From an uncultured Cryomorphaceae bacterium (lineage in GTDB: Bacteria; Bacteroidota; Bacteroidia; Flavobacteriales; Schleiferiaceae): DNA of 64,000 nucleotides. Each line of letters begins with the position of its first letter. Within the stretch, counting starts at the first letter, position 1. The translations under genes and the position numbers were made by a program. The DNA is taken from contig CAKZJV010000007.1 in assembly GCA_937120475.1 (NCBI GenBank), forward strand, positions 2,682,068 to 2,746,067, given 5' to 3'. The notes beneath the pieces were generated by a model. That model worked only from the letters and a program-made list of their open reading frames with translations. It was not told where the DNA came from and did no database searches. Positions 1 through 9,203 of this stretch are shown here, one piece after another.

Positions 1-768
1 TATTCCGCCTATTTTAAAGGAGTAGAGTTAATATCCAAACTGTTTTACCTTACCGAAGCGCAATTGCGGAACCGCAAGTTTTTCTGGGAGTTTTACCGCC
101 CTATGATTAAAACCATTTTGAAGGAATACCTGTCACGTGTGCCACTCACGCAGAGAGCCCGCGCACTTCCGGAGGATAGCGGTTACCGGGATTATGAAAT
201 GGTGGATACGGGAATGGTTTTGCTGCCTGAAAACGGGACGCGACTGGATGAAATAGAGGAATTGTTGGGAGAGCCCGATGACGAGGCTGTGGAAGAGATT
301 AACGAAGCCGGAGAAATCGCTACAACTAAAACAACTAACTCAAATGTCAACTGGCCGGGTGAATTTTCATCCGATCGTTTTCGTGTGGGTGGAAGGTTGG
401 CCTACCGGGAATGGTTAACTAAAAAGGAGAGTTCTTCACTTTCGCCCACCACTACCACCGTAAAGGAAAGCGGAACGGATACCTCTTTACAACAAACCGG
501 CCAGGAGAAAACCTCCTCACAAAACCAGGTTCAAAGGCCCGATCCCGGTCAAAAGAAATGGAGAATAATCATTGCCAGCCTGCAATCTGAGGAAAGGGCG
601 CGCGATTATGTAAGCCAATTGGGCTATTCCGAATTGGATATACTATATGTGGATCATCTTAACACCAATCGCATAGCTTACGGCAGTTATGATAACCTCA
701 GGGACGCTCAAATACAGTTTGAGGAAGTGGTAAAGCGCCATCCGGATGCGTGGATGGTACTTTTTTAA
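1..768 (+). CDS. SPOR-domain protein, 5' end cut by window
   Basis: The frame is open from base 1 to the TAA at 766-768, so the gene starts before the window; the first possible start inside (TTG at 64) is not needed. The visible N-terminal part is helical and basic-aromatic (residues around FFWEFYRPMIKTIL) and is not recognised. A low-complexity Ser/Thr/Gln linker follows, then a C-terminal region of about 70 residues (KKWRIIIASLQSEERARDYV onward) with the beta-alpha-beta pattern of a SPOR domain, which in known families binds denuded peptidoglycan glycan strands. The domain call is fairly safe; the function of the upstream part is unknown. It ends tail-to-tail with the receiver gene, overlapping it by four bases. 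Confidence 0.7.
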   Translation, partial: YSAYFKGVELISKLFYLTEAQLRNRKFFWEFYRPMIKTILKEYLSRVPLTQRARALPEDSGYRDYEMVDTGMVLLPENGTRLDEIEELLGEPDDEAVEEINEAGEIATTKTTNSNVNWPGEFSSDRFRVGGRLAYREWLTKKESSSLSPTTTTVKESGTDTSLQQTGQEKTSSQNQVQRPDPGQKKWRIIIASLQSEERARDYVSQLGYSELDILYVDHLNTNRIAYGSYDNLRDAQIQFEEVVKRHPDAWMVLF

Positions 769-1139
769 CGCTTGTTTTCCAGTAACTTTTTAATGCGGGT
801 AGTCAGGTCCTTAGGGCTAAAAGGCTTGGTCATAAAATCATCAGCTCCCAGGTCAAGGGCCTTGTGAACGGCACTTTCAGAATTGAGGGAGGTAAGCATA
901 AGTATAGGAGCCTCGGTACCACGCTCCTTTAATATTTGCAGTAATTCAAAACCACTTATAAAAGGCATCATCACATCCGAAATAATGATGTCAAAGCTCT
1001 CCTGGTCCAATATTTCAATGGCCTTTTCACCGTCTTCGGCCGTTTCCACGTAATAGCCTTCCTTGGTCAGTTTAAAAGCCAGAGCATCCCGGATCAAGGG
1101 CTCGTCATCAACAATCAGTATTCTTCCGGATTCACTCAT
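765..1139 (-). CDS. single-domain response regulator (receiver only)
   Basis: The 124 residues are one complete receiver domain with no output domain. The acidic pair D11/D12, the phosphoacceptor D55 in SDVMMP, T83 and K105 (in KPFS) are all present, so it should be phosphorylatable. Stand-alone receivers of this kind usually act as phosphate shuttles or by protein contact; the partner cannot be told from here. No histidine kinase is adjacent; the nearest is the hybrid kinase 53 kb away. It converges on the SPOR gene. Confidence 0.9.
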   Translation of the reverse strand: MSESGRILIVDDEPLIRDALAFKLTKEGYYVETAEDGEKAIEILDQESFDIIISDVMMPFISGFELLQILKERGTEAPILMLTSLNSESAVHKALDLGADDFMTKPFSPKDLTTRIKKLLENKR

Positions 1140-1256
1140 AATGGTAAATTAGCCAAATGCCCGGTCAATTATTAAACCAATTCGATAGTGCTTAAAAAAC
1201 TGAGCCGGAATGCACAGCGGATCAAATGTATAGAATTCTATAAAGATAATATTAAC

Positions 1257-1976
1257 ATGAATGATTTTCCTGATCTTGGAAAACTAGGTTCACAAAGTAA
1301 GCTCGTGTTTTTATCCGGAGCCGGAGTAAGTGCCGAAAGCGGTATCAGTACTTTTAGAGACAGTGGCGGACTTTGGGAAAAGCATAATATTTATGATGTA
1401 GCCACTCCCGAGGCCTGGCGGGCAAACCAGGATTTGGTGCTGGAGTTTTACAATCAGCGCAGGAAGCAATTACTGCAGGTAGAACCCAATGCTGCGCACC
1501 GGGCCATAGCCAGGCTTCAAGATTACTTTAAGGTGGAAGTGATTACCCAAAACGTGGATGACCTGCATGAGCGGGCCGGTTCTGAAAAGGTGATGCACCT
1601 GCACGGGGAACTGCGTAAATCACGAAGTTCTGTAGATGATAGCCTTGTTTATGACATAGATGGCTGGGAAATTAAAAAAGGAGACCTCTGTGAAAAAGGT
1701 AGCCAATTACGCCCCCACGTGGTGTGGTTCGGTGAAATGGTACCCATGATTGAGCCTGCGCAGGAGTTGGTGTCGCAGGCTGACCTTTTGGTGGTAGTAG
1801 GCACTTCACTCAATGTGTATCCCGCAGCTGGGTTGTTGCATGCCGTGCGGGCGGGTACGCCTATTATTGCCATTGATCCCGCCCCGCTTGATCTGGATCA
1901 TTTCCCCCGCACTTATCACCTTCGTGAAAAGGCCGGTGAGGGGATGCAAAAATTGTGGTTGAAATTGCGGAGATAA
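1257..1976 (+). CDS. cobB: SIR2-family NAD-dependent protein deacylase
   Basis: Sirtuins remove acyl groups from lysines using NAD. The protein has GAGVSAESGISTFR (NAD-binding loop), QNVDDLHERAG, the catalytic His in HLHGE, and GTSLNVYPAAG near the end. A YxxR pair (in FYNQRR) matches the residues which in E. coli CobB and SIRT5 favour succinyl/malonyl lysine. The CxxC...CxxC zinc-finger cysteines are absent; only one Cys remains in that segment. I chose ATG 1257 (about 239 residues, MNDFPDLG), because the upstream GTG at 1188 adds 23 residues that do not look like a sirtuin start. The gene stands alone between the receiver gene and the rimP operon. Confidence 0.88.
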   Translation: MNDFPDLGKLGSQSKLVFLSGAGVSAESGISTFRDSGGLWEKHNIYDVATPEAWRANQDLVLEFYNQRRKQLLQVEPNAAHRAIARLQDYFKVEVITQNVDDLHERAGSEKVMHLHGELRKSRSSVDDSLVYDIDGWEIKKGDLCEKGSQLRPHVVWFGEMVPMIEPAQELVSQADLLVVVGTSLNVYPAAGLLHAVRAGTPIIAIDPAPLDLDHFPRTYHLREKAGEGMQKLWLKLRR

Positions 1977-2005
1977 GCCTTAAATGTTAAACCGCATAAT
2001 ATTTG

Positions 2006-2013
2006 TATATTTG
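2006..2013 (+). promoter_or_regulatory. -7 promoter element of the rimP-nusA-infB operon
   Basis: TATATTTG matches the Bacteroidetes -7 consensus TAnnTTTG exactly and lies 43 bases before rimP. A clear TTG -33 box is not seen. The expected transcript start is close to the hairpin at 2021. Confidence 0.55.
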
Positions 2014-2020
2014 CACGCTC

Positions 2021-2046
2021 AGAGGGGACTACAGTCCCCTCTTTTA
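2021..2046 (+). promoter_or_regulatory. leader hairpin with T tract before rimP
   Basis: AGAGGGGACT and AGTCCCCTCT form a perfect 10-base dyad around AC (in practice about 8 pairs with a six-base loop), followed at once by TTTTATT. It lies between the promoter and the rimP start, so it cannot end the previous gene's transcript only; it would form at the very 5' end of the operon mRNA. It could be a terminator/attenuator or a 5' stabilising stem. Function is inferred. Confidence 0.55.
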
Positions 2047-2056
2047 TTAATCCTAT

Positions 2057-2521
2057 ATGGTGGATTCGGAAAAGGTTAAGGAATTGGTAACACAAGCCTT
2101 GGATCAGCAGGGAGCTTTTTTAGTTGATTTGAAGATCGCTCCCGATTCCAGGGTTAACCTTAAAGTAGATCATAAGGATGGGGTTACGCTTGAAATGCTG
2201 ACCGCAATAAGCAGGCATGTAGAGCATAACCTGGACCGGGAGGAAGAGGACTTTTCTTTGGAAGTTTCCTCACCCGGAGTTGGAGAACCTTTAATGGTAA
2301 GGGAGCAGTACGATAAAAATGTAGGCAGGCCCATAAAGGTAACGACCAGGGATGGAGAGACGCATCGGGGGGACTTTGAAAAATTCGAGAACGATACGCT
2401 CACTATTACCTGGAAAGAGAGAGTTCCCAAGCCCGTTGGCAAGGGAAAGGTAACTGTAAAGAAGGAGTTGCAAGTGGCCCTTCAGGATGTTGAGGAAGCA
2501 AGCATAGAAATACGATTTTAA
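2057..2521 (+). CDS. rimP: ribosome maturation factor RimP
   Basis: The 154-residue protein has the RimP pattern: an N-terminal alpha/beta domain (residues 1-80, with FLVDLKIAPDSRVNLKVD and the motif LEVSSPGVGEPL near 75) and a C-terminal SH3-like barrel (KVTTRDGETHRGDFEKFEND). RimP helps assemble the 30S ribosomal subunit. It is the first gene of rimP-nusA-infB, an order conserved across most bacteria, and nusA begins 15 bases after it. Its length is normal. Confidence 0.95.
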   Translation: MVDSEKVKELVTQALDQQGAFLVDLKIAPDSRVNLKVDHKDGVTLEMLTAISRHVEHNLDREEEDFSLEVSSPGVGEPLMVREQYDKNVGRPIKVTTRDGETHRGDFEKFENDTLTITWKERVPKPVGKGKVTVKKELQVALQDVEEASIEIRF

Positions 2522-2536
2522 ATTATTTGAGATTCG

Positions 2537-3772
2537 ATGGAAAATCAGGCTATCATTGAAAGTTTTTCTGATTTTAAGGACGAGAAGAATATTGACCGGG
2601 TTACGCTTATGGCTATCATTGAAGAGGCCTTCCGTAACCAATTGACCAAGAAGTACGGAACGGACGAGAATTTCGACATCATTGTAAACCCCGATAAGGG
2701 TGATTTGGAGATATGGCGAAATCGTATGATCGTAGCCGATGGCGAGGTGGAAGATGAGAACATGGAAATTGAACTGACCGAGGCTCTTAAAATTGAACCC
2801 GATTTTGAGGTAGGCGAAGAAGTTTCTGAAGAAGTAAAACTCATTGATCTGGGGCGTAGGTTTGTGCTGGCATTCCGTCAAAACCTGGTGCAAAAGATAC
2901 AGGAGCACGACAATGGTATTATTTATAAAAAATACCAGGACCTGGAGGGTGAAATCCTCACCGGTGAGATCCACCACGTACGCCCGCGCGCGGTCATTAT
3001 ATACGATGACGATCAAAATGAACTGGTGCTGCCCAAGGATCAGCAGATACCCGGTGACTTTTACCGTAAAGGCGATACCTTACGTGCGGTAGTTCACAAT
3101 GTTGACCTCAGGGGCAATAAGCCTATGATTACGCTTTCCAGAACCAGTCCCAAGTTTTTGGCCAAGTTGTTTGAGCAGGAAATTCCGGAGGTTTTTGATG
3201 GGTTGATCGTGGTAAAGAATGTAGTGAGAGAGCCGGGTGAAAAAGCCAAGGTAGCGGTAGAGTCGTATGACGATCGCATTGACCCCGTAGGAGCCTGTGT
3301 AGGGATGAAGGGAAGCCGCATCCACAGCATTGTGCGTGAGTTGGGCAACGAAAACATAGACGTAATTAACTATACCAACAATACTCAATTATACATCCAG
3401 CGGGCACTCAGTCCGGCTAAGATTACCACTATTAACCTGGACGAGGACAACCGGAGAGCGGAAGTTTTCCTGAAGCCTGATCAGGTATCTTTAGCGATTG
3501 GTAAGCGAGGCCTGAACATCAAATTGGCCGGTCAGCTTACCGGTTTTGAGATTGATGTGTACCGTGATGTGGACGAGGAAGAAGACGTAGAGCTTACCGA
3601 GTTTACCGATGAAATTGAAGATTGGATTATCAAGGAATTAAAGTCCATTGGTTGCGATACGGCTAAAAGTGTATTGGATCTCAGCATAGAAGAGCTGGCT
3701 TCCAGAACCGACCTCGAAGAGGAAACCATCGAAGAGGTACGTAGCATATTGCGATCAGAATTTGAAGAATAA
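2537..3772 (+). CDS. nusA: transcription termination/antitermination factor NusA
   Basis: NusA binds RNA polymerase and nascent RNA, controlling pausing, termination and antitermination. The order of domains is standard: N-terminal polymerase-binding domain (1-125), S1 domain (about 136-200), KH1 with the GMKG loop near 256 and KH2 with the GKRG loop near 322. After that comes only one short helix-hairpin-helix-like segment (about 360-411) of the type found in the acidic repeats, so it has fewer C-terminal repeats than the E. coli protein, as is usual in Bacteroidetes. It lies 15 bases after rimP and 11 bases before infB. Confidence 0.97.
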   Translation: MENQAIIESFSDFKDEKNIDRVTLMAIIEEAFRNQLTKKYGTDENFDIIVNPDKGDLEIWRNRMIVADGEVEDENMEIELTEALKIEPDFEVGEEVSEEVKLIDLGRRFVLAFRQNLVQKIQEHDNGIIYKKYQDLEGEILTGEIHHVRPRAVIIYDDDQNELVLPKDQQIPGDFYRKGDTLRAVVHNVDLRGNKPMITLSRTSPKFLAKLFEQEIPEVFDGLIVVKNVVREPGEKAKVAVESYDDRIDPVGACVGMKGSRIHSIVRELGNENIDVINYTNNTQLYIQRALSPAKITTINLDEDNRRAEVFLKPDQVSLAIGKRGLNIKLAGQLTGFEIDVYRDVDEEEDVELTEFTDEIEDWIIKELKSIGCDTAKSVLDLSIEELASRTDLEEETIEEVRSILRSEFEE

Positions 3773-3783
3773 TAAACGATTAT

Positions 3784-6570
3784 ATGGCCGAAAAGTCTTT
3801 AAGACTTAGTCAGTTAGCAAAAGAGTGTAATACCGGGGTCAGTACGGTAATGGAGTTTCTGCAGGAGCAGGGGCTGGAGGAGAAGTTACGCCCTACCACT
3901 AAAATCGAGGAGGAGTACATCCAGTTAGCCCTGGAAAAATTTGCACCCGACAAAGCCAAGAAAGAAGCCTCCGAAAAAGTAAGCCTCCAGAAAAAGGAGG
4001 AAAAGGAAAAAATGCGGGCTGAGAAAGAAGCTTCGGATGAAGCTCCGGCCGAAACCGACTCTGTAATCAGAGGCCGGGCCAGTTTGGGTGGTCCCAAAAT
4101 GGTGGGTAAGATCGACCTGGATAAAAAGCCAAAAGCCGAGGAGAAAGAGGAAAAACCCGCTGCTGAAGAAAAGCCGGTAGCGGAAGAGAAGCCGAAAGAA
4201 GAAAGTGCTCCGGCTCCGGAAAAAGTAGAAGAGAAAAAAGCTCCTGAGCCCGAAGCCCCGAAGAAGGAAGAAAAGCCTGAAGAGGAAATCCCTGAGGTAA
4301 AGGAGGAGCCGAAAAAAGAAGAAGAACAGCCGGAACCGAAAGCAGAAGAAAAGGCTAAAGAAGAACCGGCCCCGGAAAGCAAGGAGACCGAACCCTCAAA
4401 AGGTGCTGAAGATGGTAAGATCGAAACCAAATTCCAAAAGCTCAGCGGTCCTAAGTTTACCGGTGAGAAGGTAGATCTCAGCAAGTTTGAAAGACCTAAA
4501 AAGAAAAAGGTTGCCAGCAGCAGTGATGATAAGGACGACCTGAGGAAAAAGCGCAAACGCAAGCGCATTAATAAATCCGATGGTGCCGGTGGTGGTGCCG
4601 ATAACCGCAACCGCGGCAGGGGAGGCAACAATAAGGGCCGTAAACCCGAGCCCAAAAAAGAGCTTACCGAAGAGGAAATCCAGAAGCAGATTAAGGAAAC
4701 CCTTGAAAAGCTGACCAGCGGAGGTAAAAAATCCAAAGGCTCTAAAATACGGAGGGAAAAACGTCAGGAACGCAGAGAACAGGAAGCGCTGGATGAAATG
4801 CGCCAGGAGGAGGAAAGCAAGGTTATTAAAGTAACCGAGTTTGTTACCGTAAGCGAGTTGGCCAATATGATGGATGTATCGGTCAATGAGATCATCTCCG
4901 CCTGTATGTCGTTGGGGATGATGGTAACCATGAACCAGCGTTTGGATGGCGAAACCCTCAATATTGTAGCTGAAGAATTCGGTTATACCGTTGAGTTTGT
5001 GAGTGCCGATGTTACCGAGGCTATCGAAATGGAAATGGATGAGGAGGAAGACCTGAAGCCCCGCGCACCTATCGTTACGGTAATGGGTCACGTGGATCAC
5101 GGTAAAACCTCTTTGCTGGACTACATTCGTAAGGCCAATGTAATAGCCGGTGAGTCCGGAGGTATTACGCAGCATATCGGTGCGTACTCGGTTGAACTGG
5201 AAAATGAACAACACATTACTTTCCTGGATACACCCGGTCACGAGGCCTTTACAGCTATGCGTGCACGTGGTGCCCAGGTAACGGATATCGCCATTATTGT
5301 GGTGGCTGCTGATGATGACGTGATGCCTCAAACCAAGGAAGCCATCAGTCACGCGCAGGCCGCAGGCGTACCCATAGTATTTGCTATTAATAAGGTGGAT
5401 AAGGATACGGCCAACCCCGATAAGATCAAGGAATCGCTCGCCCAGCAAAACCTGCTGGTTGAAGATTGGGGTGGTAAAATCCAATCTCATGATATATCCG
5501 CTAAAACAGGAATGGGCGTGCCCGAACTGTTGGAGAAGGTATTGTTAGAGGCTGAGCTGCTCGACCTCAAGGCTAACCCTAACCGTAACTCTAACGGTAC
5601 GGTGGTAGAAGCCTCGTTGGATAAAGGTCGTGGTTATGTAACCACCATTTTGGTACAAAACGGTACTCTTAAAATTGGTGATTATGTATTGGCCGGTCAG
5701 TACAGCGGTAAGGTACGGGCGATGCTCGATGAAAGAGGTCACCGCATTCAAAAAGCGGGCCCGGCCCAGCCGGTAAGCATCCTCGGTTTGGATGGTGCCC
5801 CGCAGGCAGGTGACACTTTTGTGGTGATGGATGATGAACGCGAAGCCAAGAATATTGCTACCAAGCGTATGCAGTTGCAACGCGAACAAAGTGCCCGTTC
5901 TCAAAAGAACCTTACGCTGGAAGAAATTGGAAGGCGTTTGGCCATCGGAGATTTCCAGGAGCTGAATGTTATTGTTAAAGGTGACGTGGACGGTTCTATT
6001 GAAGCTCTTTCCGATTCCTTACAAAAGCTGAGTACAGAAGAAATACAGGTAAATATCATTCATAAGGCCGTAGGGCAGATTAGTGAATCCGATATCCTGT
6101 TGGCTACCGCTTCAGATGCCATTATAGTTGGCTTCCAGGTACGTCCTTCCGCCAGTGCCCGTAAGTTGGCCGAAAAAGAGGAAGTAGATGTTCGCTTGTA
6201 TTCCATTATTTACGATGCAATCAATGAGATTCGTGATGCGATGGAAGGTATGCTTTCGGCCGAAGTGAAGGAAGAAGTGGTTTGCAACATCGAGGTTCGC
6301 GAAACCTTTAAAATATCCAAGGTGGGAACCATTGCCGGTTGTTTTGTGCTGGATGGAACCATTACCCGTAACACCAGTGTTCGCCTCATCCGTGACGGAG
6401 TGGTGGTATATACCGGTGAACTCGGCTCGCTCAAACGTTTTAAGGACGATGTGAAGGAAGTGAGCAAGGGTTACGAATGCGGACTGAATATCAAGAACTT
6501 CAACGATATCAAAGTAGGGGATATCATTGAAGGTTACAAGCAAGTAGAGGTAAAACGTACACTGGATTAA
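3784..6570 (+). CDS. infB: translation initiation factor IF-2
   Basis: IF-2 is the GTPase that brings initiator tRNA to the 30S subunit and promotes subunit joining. The protein (928 residues) starts with a small winged IF2_N-like domain (residues 1-55), then a long Lys/Glu/Pro/Ala-rich disordered segment to about 300, a second IF2_N domain (about 350-405), and the GTPase domain with GHVDHGKT (about 435), DTPGH (about 481) and NKVD (about 535), followed by the beta-barrel domains II-IV. The charged linker has low-complexity coding, which produces long false frames on the opposite strand. It is the last gene of the operon and is followed by a terminator. Confidence 0.97.
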   Translation: MAEKSLRLSQLAKECNTGVSTVMEFLQEQGLEEKLRPTTKIEEEYIQLALEKFAPDKAKKEASEKVSLQKKEEKEKMRAEKEASDEAPAETDSVIRGRASLGGPKMVGKIDLDKKPKAEEKEEKPAAEEKPVAEEKPKEESAPAPEKVEEKKAPEPEAPKKEEKPEEEIPEVKEEPKKEEEQPEPKAEEKAKEEPAPESKETEPSKGAEDGKIETKFQKLSGPKFTGEKVDLSKFERPKKKKVASSSDDKDDLRKKRKRKRINKSDGAGGGADNRNRGRGGNNKGRKPEPKKELTEEEIQKQIKETLEKLTSGGKKSKGSKIRREKRQERREQEALDEMRQEEESKVIKVTEFVTVSELANMMDVSVNEIISACMSLGMMVTMNQRLDGETLNIVAEEFGYTVEFVSADVTEAIEMEMDEEEDLKPRAPIVTVMGHVDHGKTSLLDYIRKANVIAGESGGITQHIGAYSVELENEQHITFLDTPGHEAFTAMRARGAQVTDIAIIVVAADDDVMPQTKEAISHAQAAGVPIVFAINKVDKDTANPDKIKESLAQQNLLVEDWGGKIQSHDISAKTGMGVPELLEKVLLEAELLDLKANPNRNSNGTVVEASLDKGRGYVTTILVQNGTLKIGDYVLAGQYSGKVRAMLDERGHRIQKAGPAQPVSILGLDGAPQAGDTFVVMDDEREAKNIATKRMQLQREQSARSQKNLTLEEIGRRLAIGDFQELNVIVKGDVDGSIEALSDSLQKLSTEEIQVNIIHKAVGQISESDILLATASDAIIVGFQVRPSASARKLAEKEEVDVRLYSIIYDAINEIRDAMEGMLSAEVKEEVVCNIEVRETFKISKVGTIAGCFVLDGTITRNTSVRLIRDGVVVYTGELGSLKRFKDDVKEVSKGYECGLNIKNFNDIKVGDIIEGYKQVEVKRTLD

Positions 6571-6595
6571 AATAACGGTGTAGATGACATAAATA

Positions 6596-6623
6596 AGCCC
6601 CCGACATTCGGAGGGCTTTTTTT
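6596..6623 (+). terminator. rho-independent terminator after infB
   Basis: A GC-rich stem (AGCCCCCGA against TCGGAGGGCT, one bulge) with loop CATT is followed by seven T. It closes the rimP-nusA-infB operon 25 bases after the stop codon. Confidence 0.85.
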
Positions 6624-6670
6624 GTGGTCAAGTGTTTTGAAATATTAAAGGACAGCCCTCTGGCTGAGGT

Positions 6671-7186
6671 TTAATCAAATGGAAAAGCCAGGCTTATACT
6701 GGCATTAAGGGCCACATCACCCAAGTGATCGGTTTGATCCTGGTAACCGTCCAGGGTATCGAAGGCCCAATAATCTGCTCCCAGTTTAGTGCCTATATAA
6801 AAGCGCTTACTGCGCTTCATTTTGACCTTATGCAGGTACTGAAAACGGCCCCCTAAACCAAATTGCCGTAATAGTTGCCACTGTGGACCAATATCCACAA
6901 AAAAGCGACCGTTGCGCCATAGGGAGCGGCTCCCGCCTACGTAAGGCGCAATTACCAGTTGATTGACCTGATGGGTAGCACCGTGCGACTCCTGAAAAAT
7001 ATCCCGAACCTCTAATGAGTTGGAGAAGTAGGTAATCCTCAAGCCGGCATGGCCGGACTTTTGCGTTTGCAACATAATAGAGGTTTCGGCAAAAATACCG
7101 GGCTCACTGGTTAGTTGATGACTGTTTAAATCAGTTTTAACAGAGGAGAGGCCCATTGATAAAATGAGCAACCAGGTGTAATCCAT
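6671..7186 (-). CDS. uncharacterised protein, possible outer-membrane beta-barrel fragment or small barrel
   Basis: I do not recognise a family. The 171 residues show alternating hydrophobic/polar stretches (for example HAGLRITYFSNS, GRFFVDIGPQWQLL, RFYIGTKLGADYWAF) and end in Phe after a hydrophobic strand (ISLAFPFD has F second to last), which suits a small beta-barrel. The N-terminus (MDYTWLLILSMGLSSV) is only a weak signal peptide. Its promoter (7240-7269) is one of the best in the window, which supports it being a real gene. It converges on infB. Confidence 0.5.
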   Translation of the reverse strand: MDYTWLLILSMGLSSVKTDLNSHQLTSEPGIFAETSIMLQTQKSGHAGLRITYFSNSLEVRDIFQESHGATHQVNQLVIAPYVGGSRSLWRNGRFFVDIGPQWQLLRQFGLGGRFQYLHKVKMKRSKRFYIGTKLGADYWAFDTLDGYQDQTDHLGDVALNASISLAFPFD

Positions 7187-7239
7187 GACTATTCTCTTTT
7201 AACATTAATATCCTTCGCGCTTAGTCAGTTTGAATGTGG

Positions 7240-7269
7240 CAAAGATAAAGCTTTTGAGGCTTTAAACAA
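7240..7269 (-). promoter_or_regulatory. promoter of the 6671-7186 gene
   Basis: Read on the minus strand: TTG (7269-7267), a 19-base spacer, then TATCTTTG (7247-7240). Both boxes and the spacing fit the Bacteroidetes consensus TTG-N19-TAnnTTTG exactly. The leader would be about 50 bases. Confidence 0.75.
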
Positions 7270-7338
7270 GAGAAAGAAACCGCAATAATCTGATTGTCAA
7301 TAACGTAGAAAAAAGACTACAGTAAAGTGGAGTTTTGC

Positions 7339-7764
7339 TCAGGGCTTGGGAACCCCTGTTTTATGTAAGTCCGGTAGTTTTATTCGGGTGTTTACCACAA
7401 AGCTGCCCGAAAATTCTGAAAGGACAGTTTGAAGAAATTTTTCTGCCTCTAAACGGGTTCGGAAATCACCCACCTGTATGCGGTATTCGGGCGCTTCATA
7501 AAGGGTGTAGGCTGCAACCGTGGGAAACACACTGATAAAATGAGAACGTTTATCCATGCAGGCATCTTTGCGGCCGTTGTAAATCTGAACCCGGTAACCG
7601 GCAATACCCTGGTTTTTTTTATTCTCTTCAATGTAGGATTGTTGCAATTGCCGTATGCCGGGCTCCTCGATAACGTCCAGTTTACCTTTGGAAAAATTAC
7701 CGCCTTGTGCCTGTAACAAAGGGCTGGTTATCATAAGGGTCAACAGCAACAATACAATACGCAT
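7339..7764 (-). CDS. secreted SPOR-domain protein
   Basis: The 141 residues start with a clear signal peptide (MRIVLLLLTLMITSPLLQAQ, cleavage after AQA/Q). From about residue 54 (GYRVQIYNGRKDACMD) to the end lies a SPOR-like domain, including the typical YRIQVGDFRTRLEAEKFL stretch, so the mature protein probably binds peptidoglycan in the periplasm. No partner is visible; it is divergent from actA and separated from the 6671-7186 gene by about 150 bases. Confidence 0.8.
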   Translation of the reverse strand: MRIVLLLLTLMITSPLLQAQGGNFSKGKLDVIEEPGIRQLQQSYIEENKKNQGIAGYRVQIYNGRKDACMDKRSHFISVFPTVAAYTLYEAPEYRIQVGDFRTRLEAEKFLQTVLSEFSGSFVVNTRIKLPDLHKTGVPKP

Positions 7765-7780
7765 ATCGTGTAATTTTAAG

Positions 7781-7788
7781 CAAAGGTA
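7781..7788 (-). promoter_or_regulatory. -7 promoter element of the SPOR-domain gene
   Basis: On the minus strand the sequence reads TACCTTTG, an exact TAnnTTTG match 16 bases before the start codon. No obvious TTG -33 box was found. Confidence 0.55.
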
Positions 7789-7888
7789 AGACGGTACTCC
7801 TAACTCTGTAGAAACCGGGATTATTATTTAGAACAGTTATAAATTGAAACCGATTAATCCCACCCCTTCTTCAAACAGCTTTATGTTA

Positions 7889-7896
7889 TAAATTTG
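7889..7896 (+). promoter_or_regulatory. -7 promoter element of the act-cox operon
   Basis: TAAATTTG is an exact TAnnTTTG match 29 bases before the actA start. A TTC at 7867-7869, 19 bases upstream, may serve as a -33 box. It is the only good promoter seen before the eight-gene respiratory operon. Confidence 0.6.
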
Positions 7897-7925
7897 CGCC
7901 TCGAAGTACGACCGGCTATTTATAT

Positions 7926-9176
7926 ATGGTATCTACAATGAAAAACCGTTTCACTGCACGAGTCCCGCACTGCATTTTAACCATTATTCTGGTACTGAGT
8001 TCATTCGGATCTTTTGCTCAGGATTACTCAGGTGATGCGGCCAACGGGAAGTCACTCTTTAACTCCAACTGTGCCTCTTGTCACGCGCTGAACAAGAAGA
8101 TGATCGGACCCGCCCTGGGCGATGTTACCGAGCGTAGGTCAAAGGAATGGCTGGTTAAATGGATTATCAATAACCAGGAGCTCCGCGCCAGTGGCGATGC
8201 GGAGGCTAAGGCTATTTTCGAGGAATACAATGGCTCGGTGATGCCCGCCTTCCCTAATCTTTCTGAAACGGATGTTGAAGATATCCTGACCTATACGATC
8301 GAGGGCGGTAAGCCAGATGATGGTGGAGGTGAAACAGTTTCGGTTGCAGTAGAAGAAAAAGAAGCCGATAACACCGTGCTCCTTTTGGTTCTTGCGGCCG
8401 TTCTGGCCTTGCTTATTATGTTGCTGGTACGTGTAAAGAACGTTTTGAAAACGGTAAAGGGCGACCCTACCTCAACCCTGGCGGAGGATGCGAACGTTAT
8501 TACCCGCACGGCCCTTAAGAATCCTAAGATCGTTACCCTGCTTACCATTTTTATAGCGGTGATATTCTTCCAGCAACTCTACCTGGCTTTAATGGCCGTA
8601 GGTATTCAGCAGGAGTACCAGCCCGAGCAACCCATTGCCTTTTCGCACAAAATACATGCAGGTGAAAATGCTATCGATTGCAACTACTGTCACTACGGTG
8701 CCCGCAAAGGCAAACACTCCAATATTCCTTCGGCAGGCGTTTGTATGAACTGCCACATGTACATTCAGGAGGGAACCAATACCGGTACTGAAGAGATTTC
8801 CAAGATCTACGCTGCGGTAGGCTGGGATAAGGAAAATAGTAAGTATATAGAAGGATACGAGCAAAAACCAATCAAGTGGGTGCGTATCCACAACTTGCCC
8901 GACCTGGCTTACTTCAATCACTCGCAGCACGTAACTGCCGGGCAAATTGCCTGTCAGACTTGTCACGGGCCCATCCAGGAAATGGAGGAAGTATATCAAT
9001 ATTCTCCACTAACTATGGGTTGGTGTATTAACTGCCACCGCGAAACGCAGGTGCAGGTTGAAAGTAACGACTACTACTCAAAAATGCATGAAGAGCTGAA
9101 AGAGAAATACGGTGACGATGCCGAGATTACCGTAGAGATGATCGGAGGTTTGGAATGTGGTAAGTGTCACTATTAA
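7926..9176 (+). CDS. actA: alternative complex III multiheme cytochrome c subunit ActA, with N-terminal monoheme domain
   Basis: ActA is the multiheme subunit that passes electrons out of alternative complex III. After a signal peptide (ending SFAQ, about residue 32), a class I monoheme cytochrome c domain carries CASCH at 49-53 with a Met ligand candidate in VMPAFP. Two hydrophobic segments follow (about 150-169 and 202-226), then a typical ActA pentaheme domain with CNYCH (252), CMNCH (273), CQTCH (343), CINCH (367) and CGKCH (411). The total is six CxxCH motifs; the classical ActA of Rhodothermus has five. It is the first gene of actABCDEF-coxBA. Confidence 0.93.
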   Translation: MVSTMKNRFTARVPHCILTIILVLSSFGSFAQDYSGDAANGKSLFNSNCASCHALNKKMIGPALGDVTERRSKEWLVKWIINNQELRASGDAEAKAIFEEYNGSVMPAFPNLSETDVEDILTYTIEGGKPDDGGGETVSVAVEEKEADNTVLLLVLAAVLALLIMLLVRVKNVLKTVKGDPTSTLAEDANVITRTALKNPKIVTLLTIFIAVIFFQQLYLALMAVGIQQEYQPEQPIAFSHKIHAGENAIDCNYCHYGARKGKHSNIPSAGVCMNCHMYIQEGTNTGTEEISKIYAAVGWDKENSKYIEGYEQKPIKWVRIHNLPDLAYFNHSQHVTAGQIACQTCHGPIQEMEEVYQYSPLTMGWCINCHRETQVQVESNDYYSKMHEELKEKYGDDAEITVEMIGGLECGKCHY

Positions 9177-9203
9177 TTGTTGAATAATCTTTCCTTATAG
9201 ATA

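Noticed and set aside
1188-1256. GTG 1188 as the start of the sirtuin
   Set aside because: The 23 added residues are basic and unlike any sirtuin start; ATG 1257 gives the normal length.
3810-4736. Long minus-strand open frames opposite infB and nusA
   Set aside because: They arise from the low-complexity Lys/Glu/Pro/Ala codons of IF-2 and have Ser/Phe/Leu-rich, non-protein-like sequence.
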